This document shows, piece after piece, positions 14,555 through 24,134 of a DNA stretch of 32,717 nucleotides. The stretch covers positions 1-32,717 of the forward strand of contig CAMBPV010000028.1 of assembly GCA_945869695.1 (NCBI GenBank). The letters run 5' to 3'. Each line of letters starts with the position of its first letter. Within the stretch, counting starts at the first letter, position 1. A program made the translations under genes and the position numbers. This DNA is from Prosthecobacter debontii. GTDB lineage: Bacteria; Verrucomicrobiota; Verrucomicrobiia; Verrucomicrobiales; Verrucomicrobiaceae. Under the pieces are notes generated by a model, which made no database searches, was not told the DNA's origin, and was given only the letters and a program-made list of their open reading frames with translations.

Positions 14555-17500
14555 ATGGCGCTGACCATGTCTGATTCCTTTGTTCACCTCCATCTTCACA
14601 CCGAGTACTCCCTTTTAGACGGGGCGGTCCGGATTCCTGAATTGATGAAACGAACCAAGGAGTTTGGGATGCCGGCGGTTGGCGTCACGGATCACGGGAA
14701 TCTTTATGGTGCCATTGACTTCTACATGGCGGCCAAAAAAGCGGGGGTGAAGGGCATCATCGGTTGCGAGGTCTATTTGGCCCCCGGGCCGATGCATGAG
14801 AAAAAGGAGATCGCGGGGCGGAAGCGGGCGTCTCACTTGACCCTGCTGGCCTCCAGCAATGAGGGCTACGAGAACCTGTCCAAGCTCGTGACCAAGGCCC
14901 ATTTGGAGGGGCAGTGGTACAAGCCCCGGATCGACAAAGACACGCTCCGTGAGCACAGCAATGGGCTCATTTGTCTGAGTGGCTGCATCAATGGTGAGAT
15001 CAATGAGTTGCTTCTCTCGGACCGACCTGATGAGGCGAAGCATAGTTTGATCGAGTTCAGGGAGATTTTCGGCCCAGAGAATTTTTACCTCGAACTGCAC
15101 AACCATGGGATGGAGCAGCAGCAGCGCAGTGCGCGCCAGTTGATCCAGTGGGGGAAGGAGTTCGGGCTGAAGACGGTGGCGGCCAATGACGTGCATTTTT
15201 TGAACCGCGCAGATCACGAGAGTCACGATATCATGATCTGCATCGGCACGAATGCGAACGTGCACGATCAGAACCGCATGACCTACTCTCCGGAGGTCTA
15301 TTTCAAATCGGCGCAGGAGATGCGTGCGCTTTTCTCGGAGGTGCCCGAGGCCTGTGATGCCACCTTGGAAATCGCTGAGCGCTGTGATCTCAAAATCCAT
15401 CTCGACTCGACGAGTATTGAGCGCTACCCGCAGTTTAACCCGCCCGACGGCAGTGAGCGAAACGAATATCTTCGTAACCAGACGATGCTTGGACTTGAAC
15501 GTCGTTACGGTCGGGATCGCGCTCTGAATGATGACGTCATCCACCAGCGCATGGAGGTGGAACTGGGTCTGCTGAAGGACAAAAACTTCACGTCTTACTT
15601 CCTGATTGTTTGGGACTTCATCAAGTGGTCGCGTGAGCAAGGCATCCCTGTTGGGCCGGGTCGTGGTTCGGGTGCGGGTTCCTTGGTGGCTTACGCACTG
15701 GGCATCACCGACATTGATCCGTTGCGTTTTGAGTTGGTGTTCGAGCGTTTCCTGAACCCCGAGCGTGTCAGTCCACCTGACTTTGATATCGACTTCTGTC
15801 AGACTCGTCGCCCTGAGGTGATCGAGTACGTCCGGCAGAAATACGGTGAGCGCAGCGTGAGCCACATCATTACCTTCGGCACCATGGGTGCGAAGAGCGT
15901 GATCCGCGATGTGGGTCGCGTGCTCGGTTGGAGCTATGGCGACGGCGACAGGCTGGCCAAGATGATCCCCAATGAGCTGAACATCGACCTCGAGGAGTCG
16001 GTGAAAAAGAATCCTGAGCTCAAGGCTGCCATCGAGAATGATAGCAACACCCAGGAGCTTTGGAAGCACGCCACCTTTCTCGAAGGCATGACCCGAGGTG
16101 TGGGTATCCATGCCGCCGGTATCGTCATCGGGGATCGCTCGCTGGATCACTTCATCGCGCTAACACGCGGAAATGACGAGGAAATCGTCTCCCAGTTTGC
16201 CATGAAGCCGCTCACCGAGCTGGGCATGCTGAAGATGGACTTCCTTGGCCTCAAGACCCTCACGGTGATCAATGAGGCGGAAATGTGGATCAACAAACGA
16301 AACCCCGGCTTCAGTGTGGCTGATGTGCCCTTGGATGATCTCAAGACCTTTGAATTGATCAAACGCGGCGAAACGGTCGGTGTGTTCCAGATGGAATCTG
16401 GCGGCATGGTCAATACGTGTCGGCAACTTGGTCCCGATACGATTGAGGAAATCATCGCTATTCTCGCACTGTATCGCCCCGGTCCGATGCAGTTTATTCC
16501 TGACTACATCCGACGCAAAAAGGGTGAGGAGAAAGTCGAGTATCCGCATCCGCTGCTCGAGAAGGTGGCCAAAGAGACCTACGGCATTCTTGTTTATCAG
16601 GAGCAGGTCATGCAGGCGGCCAATTTGCTGGCCGGATTCTCACTCGGCCAAGCTGACCTTCTCCGCCGTGCCATGGGTAAAAAAGACGCAGTCGAGATGG
16701 CTCGTCAGCGAAACATTTTCGTGGAAGGCTGCAAGAAGACCCATGCCATCCCACCGAAGCAAGCGAATGCGGTGTTCGACTTGCTGGAAAAATTTGCGCA
16801 ATACGGTTTCAACAAGTCGCACTCCGCTGCCTACGGAGTCGTCACCTACCGCACGGCTTATTTGAAGGCCAACTATCTGGTCGAGTTCATGGCAGCTGTG
16901 TTGAGCTATGAAGTCAATAACACGGACAAGATCGCCAATTTCGTCTCCGAGTGCCAGCGCATGGGCATCCCCATTTTGCCGCCAGATGTGAATCGCAGTG
17001 CACTCAAATTTTCCCCAGAGCGCACGAAGGCGGGTTCAGAAGCACCAGATGCCATTCGCTACGGCTTATCCGCCATCAAGAATGTAGGCGAGGGAGCCGT
17101 TCAGGCGGCCATGGATGATCGGGAAAAAAACGGCGCATTCAAGACCGTTGAAGATTTTGCGGCAAGGCTCGACACGCGCTCTGTGAATCGCAAGATGCTG
17201 GAGTCCCTCGTCAAAGCGGGAGCTTTCGATTTTTCAAAGGAAGATCGGGCTGCCATGTTTTCGCGGCTCGATCAAGTCCTGTCATCGGCTGCCTCCATGC
17301 AGAGGGATCGAAAATCAGGGCAGGGTGGGCTTTTTGACGACTTTGACTTGGGAGCCAAACCCAAAGCGAGCGCCAGTCATCCAGCGGTTGCGCCTTGGAC
17401 GATGGATGAAGTCCTGGTCTTTGAGAAGGAGCTTCTCGGCTTCTATGTCAGTGGGCATCCTCTCGATAAGTTCAGAGGCAACTTTGAATCCACCAAGCTG

Positions 17501-18064
17501 ACCAAGCTCAGTGCTCTCGAAGAAATCATGGACGCCAAGGGAAGTCACCATGTGGCGGGCATCCTTTCCAATGTCGATGTCAAATACACCAAAAAGGACA
17601 ATCGGGCTTTCGCCACCTTCGTCATTGAAGATTTCACTGGCACCTCTGAAGTCCTCGCCTGGCCGGACGACTACGAGAAGTGCAAAGAGTTCATCAAGAA
17701 CTCCAATGTGGTCGAGATCCGAGCCCGACTCAGAAAAGACGATCGCAGCGGCGCGAATAGCCTCACCGCACAAGACGTAAAACTACTCAAGCCCCGAAAA
17801 GCCCGGCAGGTGCGCCCCGAGCAAGAGCCTGCGCTTCCCGAGCCCGTGATCAAGCCTTTGGTTCTTCGGCTCGATTCCGCTAGGCACTCGACGGCGGAGC
17901 TGGAGTCTCTCAAAACCGTGCTTCTTTCCCACCCCGGTGGCGTTCCAGTTGAGTTTGAGATCACGACCCTCAAAGGTCAATGCCTCCGCCTCGCCGCTGG
18001 GGACGATTACAGGATCGAGCAGTCCAAAGACCTCATCCAGGCCCTTCTATCGTGGATGAAGTAG
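14555..18064 (+). CDS. dnaE: DNA polymerase III subunit alpha (DnaE)
   Basis: This encodes 1169 residues, a normal DnaE length. It is the catalytic subunit of the replicative polymerase. The N-terminal PHP domain begins FVHLHLHTEYSLLDGAV (residues 9-25). The polymerase core has GPGRGSGAGSLVAYALGI and the catalytic aspartates D411 and D413 within PDFDIDFC. Further on are the helix-hairpin-helix region and a C-terminal OB fold near residues 1010-1085. The first ATG (14555) has a weak AGG 4 bases upstream; an in-frame ATG at 14567 (residue 5) is nearly as likely. The gene is transcribed away from pel. A 511-residue antisense frame (14615-16150) is a shadow of this gene. No intein, truncation or frameshift is seen. 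Confidence 0.97.
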   Translation: MALTMSDSFVHLHLHTEYSLLDGAVRIPELMKRTKEFGMPAVGVTDHGNLYGAIDFYMAAKKAGVKGIIGCEVYLAPGPMHEKKEIAGRKRASHLTLLASSNEGYENLSKLVTKAHLEGQWYKPRIDKDTLREHSNGLICLSGCINGEINELLLSDRPDEAKHSLIEFREIFGPENFYLELHNHGMEQQQRSARQLIQWGKEFGLKTVAANDVHFLNRADHESHDIMICIGTNANVHDQNRMTYSPEVYFKSAQEMRALFSEVPEACDATLEIAERCDLKIHLDSTSIERYPQFNPPDGSERNEYLRNQTMLGLERRYGRDRALNDDVIHQRMEVELGLLKDKNFTSYFLIVWDFIKWSREQGIPVGPGRGSGAGSLVAYALGITDIDPLRFELVFERFLNPERVSPPDFDIDFCQTRRPEVIEYVRQKYGERSVSHIITFGTMGAKSVIRDVGRVLGWSYGDGDRLAKMIPNELNIDLEESVKKNPELKAAIENDSNTQELWKHATFLEGMTRGVGIHAAGIVIGDRSLDHFIALTRGNDEEIVSQFAMKPLTELGMLKMDFLGLKTLTVINEAEMWINKRNPGFSVADVPLDDLKTFELIKRGETVGVFQMESGGMVNTCRQLGPDTIEEIIAILALYRPGPMQFIPDYIRRKKGEEKVEYPHPLLEKVAKETYGILVYQEQVMQAANLLAGFSLGQADLLRRAMGKKDAVEMARQRNIFVEGCKKTHAIPPKQANAVFDLLEKFAQYGFNKSHSAAYGVVTYRTAYLKANYLVEFMAAVLSYEVNNTDKIANFVSECQRMGIPILPPDVNRSALKFSPERTKAGSEAPDAIRYGLSAIKNVGEGAVQAAMDDREKNGAFKTVEDFAARLDTRSVNRKMLESLVKAGAFDFSKEDRAAMFSRLDQVLSSAASMQRDRKSGQGGLFDDFDLGAKPKASASHPAVAPWTMDEVLVFEKELLGFYVSGHPLDKFRGNFESTKLTKLSALEEIMDAKGSHHVAGILSNVDVKYTKKDNRAFATFVIEDFTGTSEVLAWPDDYEKCKEFIKNSNVVEIRARLRKDDRSGANSLTAQDVKLLKPRKARQVRPEQEPALPEPVIKPLVLRLDSARHSTAELESLKTVLLSHPGGVPVEFEITTLKGQCLRLAAGDDYRIEQSKDLIQALLSWMK

Positions 18065-18119
18065 GTTTGGGCATAACTGGAAAACAAAGTGCTCTTTCGA
18101 ACGTAATTTAGATACCCCC

Positions 18120-19439
18120 ATGAATCGTTCTCGTCGTCTATTTCTCCGCGGCACTGGCGCGGCTCTTGGCCTGCCTTGGCTCGAGTCCCTTTGCGCATTT
18201 GGTGCTGAGTCTCCCAAGAATAACACGGCGCCGCGCCGTCTGGCCGTTTGTTTCACCGGCAATGGGGTGAACCCGCACCACTGGGGCGCTGTAAATGGGA
18301 CTGGAGGGATGGAGTTCATGAAGTCCCTCTCTCCCCTCGAAGGACTGAAGAAACAGGTGAACGTGTTCAAGGGGCTGTGGAACCCTACGACGGTGGAAGG
18401 CGAGGGCGGTCACTACCCGAAGATGAATGTCTTATGCGGTCTGAAGGTCAAAAAGACCACCACCGATGTCGAGGTGGGCACCACGATGGATCAGCTGATC
18501 GCGGCTCAGACGGGCAAATTGACACCGGTTCCGAGTGTGGTTCTCGGCACGGAGCGTCCGAGTTACAGCACGGACAGCGGCTTTACTTCCATTTACTCGG
18601 CTTATATCTCGTGGAGCACGCCGACGACGCCTGCGCCCAAGGAAATTTTCCCGCAGCAGGCCTTTGACCAGCTTTTTGATGATGGCAGTCGTCGGAAGCG
18701 AGACAAAAGCATTCTCGATCTGGTGATGGATGATGCAAACAGCCTCAAGCCAAGACTCAGCAGTCGGGACAAACAGAAGCTCGATGAATACCTCACCTCG
18801 GTGCGCGAGATCGAGCAGCGCGTCGAGTTGGCTGAAAAGATCAGTCAGGCTGAGACACAGGGGCAGGGATGGATGCCCACGGTGAAAGCACCAACCCTTG
18901 GTCGGCCTGCGGCTGGTATTCCAGCCAGTGCGGAGGACCACCTGCGCCTGATGTTTGACATCATGCTTCTCGCCTTTCAAATGGATCGCACTCGCGTGGC
19001 AACGTTCATGATGAACAATGACCTTTCGAACATGCGTTTCCCGAGTCTCGATGGCATCAGCGGTGGTATCCATGAACTCTCGCATCATGCCAATGACGAG
19101 CACCGCCTGAGCATGTACCAGCGAGTCAATGAGCATCAGGTGAAGCTATGGGCAGAGTTCCTGGCAAAAATGCAGGCAACGAACGAGGGCGAGCGGACGC
19201 TTTTGGAAAACAGCATGATTCTGCTCACGAGTAGTCTTTTCGATGGGAATGCGCACGACTCGCGTCAGTTGCCCGTGGTCCTCGCGGGTGGCGGGGGTGG
19301 CACGATTCAGGGTGGCCGTTTCCACGACTACAGTGCAGACCCAAATCGCAAACTGTGTCGGCTCCACATTGCCCTCATGGATCGCATGGGGATCAAGACG
19401 AGCCACTTCGGCGATGCTGAAAATGCACTGGCAATTTAG
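18120..19439 (+). CDS. DUF1552 protein, probable Tat-exported
   Basis: This encodes 439 residues with the DUF1552 signature at the start: a basic SRRLFLRGTGAALGLPWLE region resembling a twin-arginine signal, then RRLAVCFTGNGVNPHHW. Conserved family blocks include the LSHHANDEHR segment and a C-terminal LPVVLAGGGGG segment. DUF1552 proteins are of unknown function and common in Planctomycetes and Verrucomicrobia, where they usually sit beside large DUF1592/DUF1588/DUF1585 cytochrome-like genes. No such partner is present here. The gene begins 55 bases after dnaE, with no recognisable Shine-Dalgarno sequence, and faces the DUF1501 gene tail to tail. It may be co-transcribed with dnaE or use its own promoter; I cannot tell. 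Confidence 0.88.
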   Translation: MNRSRRLFLRGTGAALGLPWLESLCAFGAESPKNNTAPRRLAVCFTGNGVNPHHWGAVNGTGGMEFMKSLSPLEGLKKQVNVFKGLWNPTTVEGEGGHYPKMNVLCGLKVKKTTTDVEVGTTMDQLIAAQTGKLTPVPSVVLGTERPSYSTDSGFTSIYSAYISWSTPTTPAPKEIFPQQAFDQLFDDGSRRKRDKSILDLVMDDANSLKPRLSSRDKQKLDEYLTSVREIEQRVELAEKISQAETQGQGWMPTVKAPTLGRPAAGIPASAEDHLRLMFDIMLLAFQMDRTRVATFMMNNDLSNMRFPSLDGISGGIHELSHHANDEHRLSMYQRVNEHQVKLWAEFLAKMQATNEGERTLLENSMILLTSSLFDGNAHDSRQLPVVLAGGGGGTIQGGRFHDYSADPNRKLCRLHIALMDRMGIKTSHFGDAENALAI

Positions 19440-19529
19440 GGCCGGTCTCAGTTTAGAATCTCAGTGACGGGTGCACGAGCGAGGACGTTGGGCGGATAGG
19501 ATGCTATTCCGTGTCCCTTTTTGCTGGGG

Positions 19530-20960
19530 CTAAGCCATGATGCCTTTGATGACTTTTCCGGCGATGCCTGTGAGGCGAACATCCAGGCCTTGGAACTTGG
19601 TAGTGAGGCGGTGGTGATCAATCCCGAGCAGCGCAAGCATGGTGGCGTGGAGGTCGTGGACAGGGACGATGTTTTCGACGGCGCGGTAGCCGAGCTCATC
19701 GGTGCTGCCCCAGGTGATGCCTGGCTTGATGCCGCCGCCGACGAGGAAGTTACTGAAGGAGAGAATGTGGTGGTCTCTGCCGGTGCCCTGGCCCATGGGG
19801 GTGCGGCCAAATTCGCCACTCCAGAGGATGAGGGTGTCCTCTAACATGCCGCGCTGCTTGAGGTCTTTGATGAGGCCGGCAGTGGCCCGGTCAACGGCTT
19901 GGGCACTTTCCTTGATCCCGGCTTCGAGATTGGTGTGGTGGTCCCAGGCGCGGTGGTAGAGCTGAATCATGCGCACGCCTCGCTCGGCTAACCGACGGGC
20001 GAGGAGACAATTGGAGGCGTAACTGCCGTCTCCGACTTCCTGGATGCCGTAGAGGTCGAGCATTTCTTTGGGCTCGTTTTTGAAATCCATCAGATCAGGG
20101 ACACTGGTCTGCATTTTAAACGCCATTTCATACTGGGAAATACGCGTGGCGATCTCGGGGTCGTTTTGTTCCTCGGCCAGGATGTTGTTCATCCGTTTGA
20201 TCTCGTCCACCACTTGGCGTTGGGTGCTCTGACAGACGCCTTCGGGATTGCCGATGTAGTGAACGGCGTCGCCTCGGGATTGGAACTTGATGCCTTGAAA
20301 CTTACTGGGAAGAACGCCGCTGCTCCACTGGCGGGCGGAGATGGGCTGCTGTCCGTTTTTTCCGGTGGAGGTGAGCACGATGAAGCCCGGGAGGTCCTGC
20401 GTCTCTGCACCGAGCCCATAGGTGAGCCATGAGCCCATGCTGGGCCGCCCTTTGATGATGGATCCGGTGTTCATGAAGGCGTGGGCGGTGTCGTGATTGA
20501 TCTGCTCCGTCTGCATGGAGCGGATGACGCAGAGGTCATCTGCGAGGCTGCCAATGTGGGGAAAGAGTTCGCTGATCTCAGTTCCGGCTTGGCCAAATTT
20601 TTTGAAGTTCGTGAAGGAACCTCTGGCCTTTAACTCGGCACCCTGGAGTTGGGCAAGCTGTTGACCTTTGGTGAAGGACTCGGGGAAAGGCTTGTCGTGG
20701 AGCTCTTTGAGTTTGGGCTTCCAGTCCAGTGTCTCAAGCTGAGAGGGGCCACCAGCCATGCATAAAAAGATGACGCGCTTGGCTTTGACGGGAAGGTGCG
20801 CCTGCTGCAGGGCACCATGCCAGTGGTCGGGCTTCCCCAGAGCGCTGGCGGCGCGGCTCTGATCGGCAAGCAGGGAGTAGGCGATGCCGCCGATGCCGTA
20901 GGCGCTCTGGTGGATGAAAGAGCGGCGACTGATGTTGTGGAAAGGGGCGTCGGTGTGCAT
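19530..20960 (-). CDS. DUF1501 protein, partner of the upstream PSD1 gene (pair 1)
   Basis: This encodes 476 residues from the ATG at 20960. A longer frame reaches 21023 but would overlap the PSD1 gene, and its extra residues precede the export signal. The N-terminus has SRRSFIHQSAYGIGGIAYSL, a probable Tat signal. Family blocks visible are FLCMAGGPSQLETLDWKP, GRPSMGSWLTYGLG and LWSGEFGRTPMGQGTGRDHH. DUF1501 belongs to the alkaline-phosphatase-like (sulfatase-like) superfamily; its substrate is unknown. The gene starts 5 bases after the PSD1 stop, so the two are almost certainly co-translated. A second pair in the window (28861-32717) has the same arrangement. Confidence 0.93.
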   Translation of the reverse strand: MHTDAPFHNISRRSFIHQSAYGIGGIAYSLLADQSRAASALGKPDHWHGALQQAHLPVKAKRVIFLCMAGGPSQLETLDWKPKLKELHDKPFPESFTKGQQLAQLQGAELKARGSFTNFKKFGQAGTEISELFPHIGSLADDLCVIRSMQTEQINHDTAHAFMNTGSIIKGRPSMGSWLTYGLGAETQDLPGFIVLTSTGKNGQQPISARQWSSGVLPSKFQGIKFQSRGDAVHYIGNPEGVCQSTQRQVVDEIKRMNNILAEEQNDPEIATRISQYEMAFKMQTSVPDLMDFKNEPKEMLDLYGIQEVGDGSYASNCLLARRLAERGVRMIQLYHRAWDHHTNLEAGIKESAQAVDRATAGLIKDLKQRGMLEDTLILWSGEFGRTPMGQGTGRDHHILSFSNFLVGGGIKPGITWGSTDELGYRAVENIVPVHDLHATMLALLGIDHHRLTTKFQGLDVRLTGIAGKVIKGIMA

Positions 20961-20965
20961 GACGA

Positions 20966-23900
20966 TCAATAGCGGGTGATGACTTCTTGGGAGTTGAGGA
21001 TGACGCGGCAGAGGCTCGTCCACGTGGCGAGCTGGATGGGGTCGATCTCTGGGATGGGGGACAGGCCAATTCGGATGAGCTTAGCTGCGTCGTTTGGGTT
21101 CTGGGTGAAATGGGTCTGCTGCTGGATGAGGAAGCTGAGAAGGGAGTCGATCTCTTTGGGCTTCGGTGTGCGGGCGAGGGCGATCTGATACGCGAGATGA
21201 AGGCGCGCGATGGGCTCTCTGGAGGTGGCATCACTGAGCAGGCGGGTGGCTAGGAGGCGTGCGGCTTCGACAAAGGAGGGATCATTGAGGAGAGTGAGAG
21301 CCTGCTGGGGTGTGTTGCTGCCGGTGCGGAGCGCTGCGCACTCGTCGCGCGCGGGCGCGTCAAAGTTTGCCAGCATGGGATGAAGAAAGGTGCGCTGCCA
21401 GTGCATGTAAACGCCGCGCCGCCACTGCTCGCGGTCGGTGGTCTGGATGTAGTCGCGACTGGGGAACTGGAGTGCATCGTAGTAGTCGGCGGGCTGGTAA
21501 GGCTTGGCGCTGGGACCGCCGATGTCGTCAACATTGAGGGCTCCGGCGATGGCGAGTGCATTGTCACGGATGAACTCGGCATCGAGGCGACGGGGATTTT
21601 GAGAGGCGAGGAGGCGATTCGCCGGATCAATGTCTTTGAGCTCGGGTCGGAGGCTGCTGCTCTGGCGGTAGGTTTGGCTGGTGACGATGAGCCGAATCAT
21701 GTGTTTCACATCCCAGCCGGAGTCTTTGAACTCGCTGGCCAACCAGTCGAGCAGATCCAAATGAGAGGGAAGCTCGCCTTGTGAGCCGAGGTCGTCCACG
21801 ACCGCGCTGAGGCCAACGCCATAAAACTGCTGCCAGAGCCGATTCATCACGGCGCGTGCGGTGATGGGGTTTTCTTTGCTGACGATCCACTTGGCGAGGT
21901 CGAGTCGGGTCAGTCGTTTTTGCTCCGTGCTCTCGAGGCGCGCGGGAAGAAAGGAGGGGGTGGAGGGCAGCACCACATCACCGGCTTCCGACTGCCAATT
22001 GCCTCGCGGCAAGACGCGGACTTTCAGAGGCTGCGTTGCTTGAGTAACCATGGTCCAGGTGCGGCCCTCGTTGAGGTCTCTGACGGCTCCTGCAAGGGTG
22101 TGGGCTGTTTTGAGCGCCGCAGGGTCGGGTGCACCGGCGGTGAACCAGGTTTCAAAAACGGCTGTCTGCTGAAGGGCAGTCCGTTTTTCTGCGGGTGTGG
22201 CGAGTGCGCTCAGAGTTTCCTTTGATGCGGTGTCGAGTGGCTCTAGGGCAGCAAGGGGTGAGAGCGAGAAACGGAGCGGTTTTGAATTGGAACCGGTAAC
22301 GGTCACAATCAGCTTGTCTCCAGAGCGGACGCGGAAGGGCGACTCCAAGATGTAAAGGCCGCTCACGGCACCTTGAACGGCTTTGTAAGGCAGTGTCCAT
22401 CCTTTCTCGATGCCTATGGCTTGCACGCCACCGCTGTATCGGGGGGCTTTGATGCGGGCATCTGCTGAGGCGATGCTGACGACTTGTTTTTTGCCGTCGG
22501 CTTGAACAAGGCTGAGTGAGATCTGAATGTCCGTGGGCTTTTCCGTGGTGGGTGGGTCCTGAAGGACGTCGATGCGCAGTGAGGAGACGGTGGCCAGTTC
22601 GGTGCACGGAAGGGTGACTTCCAGGCTTTGTCCTTTTCCGGGTGCAGGTTTCGTTTTCACCGCTGCATCCGCGGTAATCTCAATGACCGACTTGGGAACT
22701 GGCTTTCCGTTTTGAATCAGAAGCGCGGTGGCAGTGGGAGTGATCCAACCCTCGGGATGCTGGGTGAGAAAGGGCGCTAACTCGGTCTCCCAACTCTTGC
22801 TGGAAAGTTGGGTCTGGCTCGCTCGCCATTGCTCGAGATGGGTCTTCAGATTGGCTTCGGCTGCCTTGAGCCGCTTGATGACGTAGGGGCTCTCGACTTC
22901 GATTTCGGGAGGGAAGGGGTAATCATTGTTCATCCCGGCTAGCTCGGGCTCCGGCGTGTATTTGTAGTCGCCGTAAACGCCCCACTGCTTCACGTCGGCA
23001 AAGAAGGATTGGAGCTCGTAGAAGTCGCGTGTCTTGATCGGGTCAAATTTGTGATCATGACATTCCGCGCAGCCAAAGGTGCTTCCGAACCATGCGGCGG
23101 CGACGGATCTGACGCGCTCGGCTCCGTATTTGGCGAGGTATTCTTTTGTCTGAGCCCCGCCTTCGCGAGTCATCATGTTGAGCCGATTGTATCCGGTGGC
23201 GACGAGTTGAGCGGGCGTGGCATTGGGAAGCAAATCACCTGCCAGTTGCTCAAGGGTGAACTGATCAAAGCGCTTGTTCGTGTTGAAGGCATCGATCACA
23301 TAATCGCGGTAGGGATAGATGCGCTGGTTTTGATCGCCATGAAAGCCAACGGTGTCGGCGAAGCGTGCGATGTCGAGCCACCAAACGGCCATGCGCTCTC
23401 CGAAATGAGGCGATGCCAGAAGACGCTCGACTTTTTTTCCATAGGCATCGGGAGATGTCTGGGCCATGAAGGCAGTGACCTCAGATGGTGTGGGCGGTAA
23501 TCCGGTGAGATCGAGTGAGAGTCTTCGCAGAAGTTTTGACTTCGAGGCTTCGACGGAGGGCTCGATGCCTCTTTCTCGCAGCTTCGCCTGGACGAAGGCA
23601 TCAATGGGATTTCCTCCGGCAGGGACGGCGGGCTTCGTGAGCGGTGCGTAGGCCCAGTGAGGCTCATACTCGGCACCTTCAGCGACCCAGCGTCTGAAGA
23701 GCTCTTTTTGAGCTGCGGTGAAAGGCTTGTGCGCCTTCTCAGGGGGCATGGGATCCTCATCATCCAGGATGCGGGTGATGATCCCACTCAGTTCCGGTTT
23801 TCCCGGCACGATGGGCAAGATGTCATTCTCGGTCTTCTTCAGCGCCTCTTCGCGAATGTCGAGTCTCAGTCCCGCCTCACGCGTCTTTGCATCAAATCCA

Positions 23901-24037
23901 TGACAGTGAAAACAGGTGTCAGACATGATCGGACGGATGTCGCGATTGAAGGAAACCTTCGGAAGTTCGAGCGGTTCCGCTGCGCCAGCGGGGACGCTGG
24001 AGAGAAGAGCGGCTAAAAGAATGGAGAGTCGTGGCAT
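20966..24037 (-). CDS. PSD1-type cytochrome-like protein (DUF1549/DUF1553), pair 1
   Basis: This encodes 1023 residues. Residues 1-20 form a signal peptide ending in GAA. The PSD1 (planctomycete cytochrome c) domain follows, with CFHCH (C42, C45, H46), a potential haem-attachment CxxCH. DUF1549 starts near residue 145 and contains a second CxxCH, CAECH (C323-H327), in FGCAECHDHKFDP. A beta-rich stretch at about 440-600 looks like an inserted carbohydrate-binding-type sandwich domain. DUF1553 spans about 700-965, with MNRLWQQFYGVGLS. These proteins are exported and paired with DUF1501. A redox role in polysaccharide breakdown is often proposed but unproven. The gene is complete, and the 97 bases before it (24038-24134) hold no promoter I can call. 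Confidence 0.92.
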   Translation of the reverse strand: MPRLSILLAALLSSVPAGAAEPLELPKVSFNRDIRPIMSDTCFHCHGFDAKTREAGLRLDIREEALKKTENDILPIVPGKPELSGIITRILDDEDPMPPEKAHKPFTAAQKELFRRWVAEGAEYEPHWAYAPLTKPAVPAGGNPIDAFVQAKLRERGIEPSVEASKSKLLRRLSLDLTGLPPTPSEVTAFMAQTSPDAYGKKVERLLASPHFGERMAVWWLDIARFADTVGFHGDQNQRIYPYRDYVIDAFNTNKRFDQFTLEQLAGDLLPNATPAQLVATGYNRLNMMTREGGAQTKEYLAKYGAERVRSVAAAWFGSTFGCAECHDHKFDPIKTRDFYELQSFFADVKQWGVYGDYKYTPEPELAGMNNDYPFPPEIEVESPYVIKRLKAAEANLKTHLEQWRASQTQLSSKSWETELAPFLTQHPEGWITPTATALLIQNGKPVPKSVIEITADAAVKTKPAPGKGQSLEVTLPCTELATVSSLRIDVLQDPPTTEKPTDIQISLSLVQADGKKQVVSIASADARIKAPRYSGGVQAIGIEKGWTLPYKAVQGAVSGLYILESPFRVRSGDKLIVTVTGSNSKPLRFSLSPLAALEPLDTASKETLSALATPAEKRTALQQTAVFETWFTAGAPDPAALKTAHTLAGAVRDLNEGRTWTMVTQATQPLKVRVLPRGNWQSEAGDVVLPSTPSFLPARLESTEQKRLTRLDLAKWIVSKENPITARAVMNRLWQQFYGVGLSAVVDDLGSQGELPSHLDLLDWLASEFKDSGWDVKHMIRLIVTSQTYRQSSSLRPELKDIDPANRLLASQNPRRLDAEFIRDNALAIAGALNVDDIGGPSAKPYQPADYYDALQFPSRDYIQTTDREQWRRGVYMHWQRTFLHPMLANFDAPARDECAALRTGSNTPQQALTLLNDPSFVEAARLLATRLLSDATSREPIARLHLAYQIALARTPKPKEIDSLLSFLIQQQTHFTQNPNDAAKLIRIGLSPIPEIDPIQLATWTSLCRVILNSQEVITRY

Positions 24038-24134
24038 GTTCAGGTAAATGATGACGAAAAAAGCGATCGGTTCAACCCATGGACTTCACTCTTACGATTC
24101 GGAGAACCTGAGACGATTGAGTGCACTCGCGATA

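Noticed and set aside
14615..16150. 511-residue open frame antisense to dnaE
   Set aside because: It lies wholly within dnaE, whose conserved domains explain the sequence. The antisense product has no recognisable domain and no upstream signals.
19494..19510. Small hairpin followed by a T-run in the convergent gap after the DUF1552 gene, as a terminator
   Set aside because: The stem is only 6 pairs with one G-T pair and the T-run starts several bases after it; too weak to call. No better terminator is seen in this 90-base gap (19440-19529).
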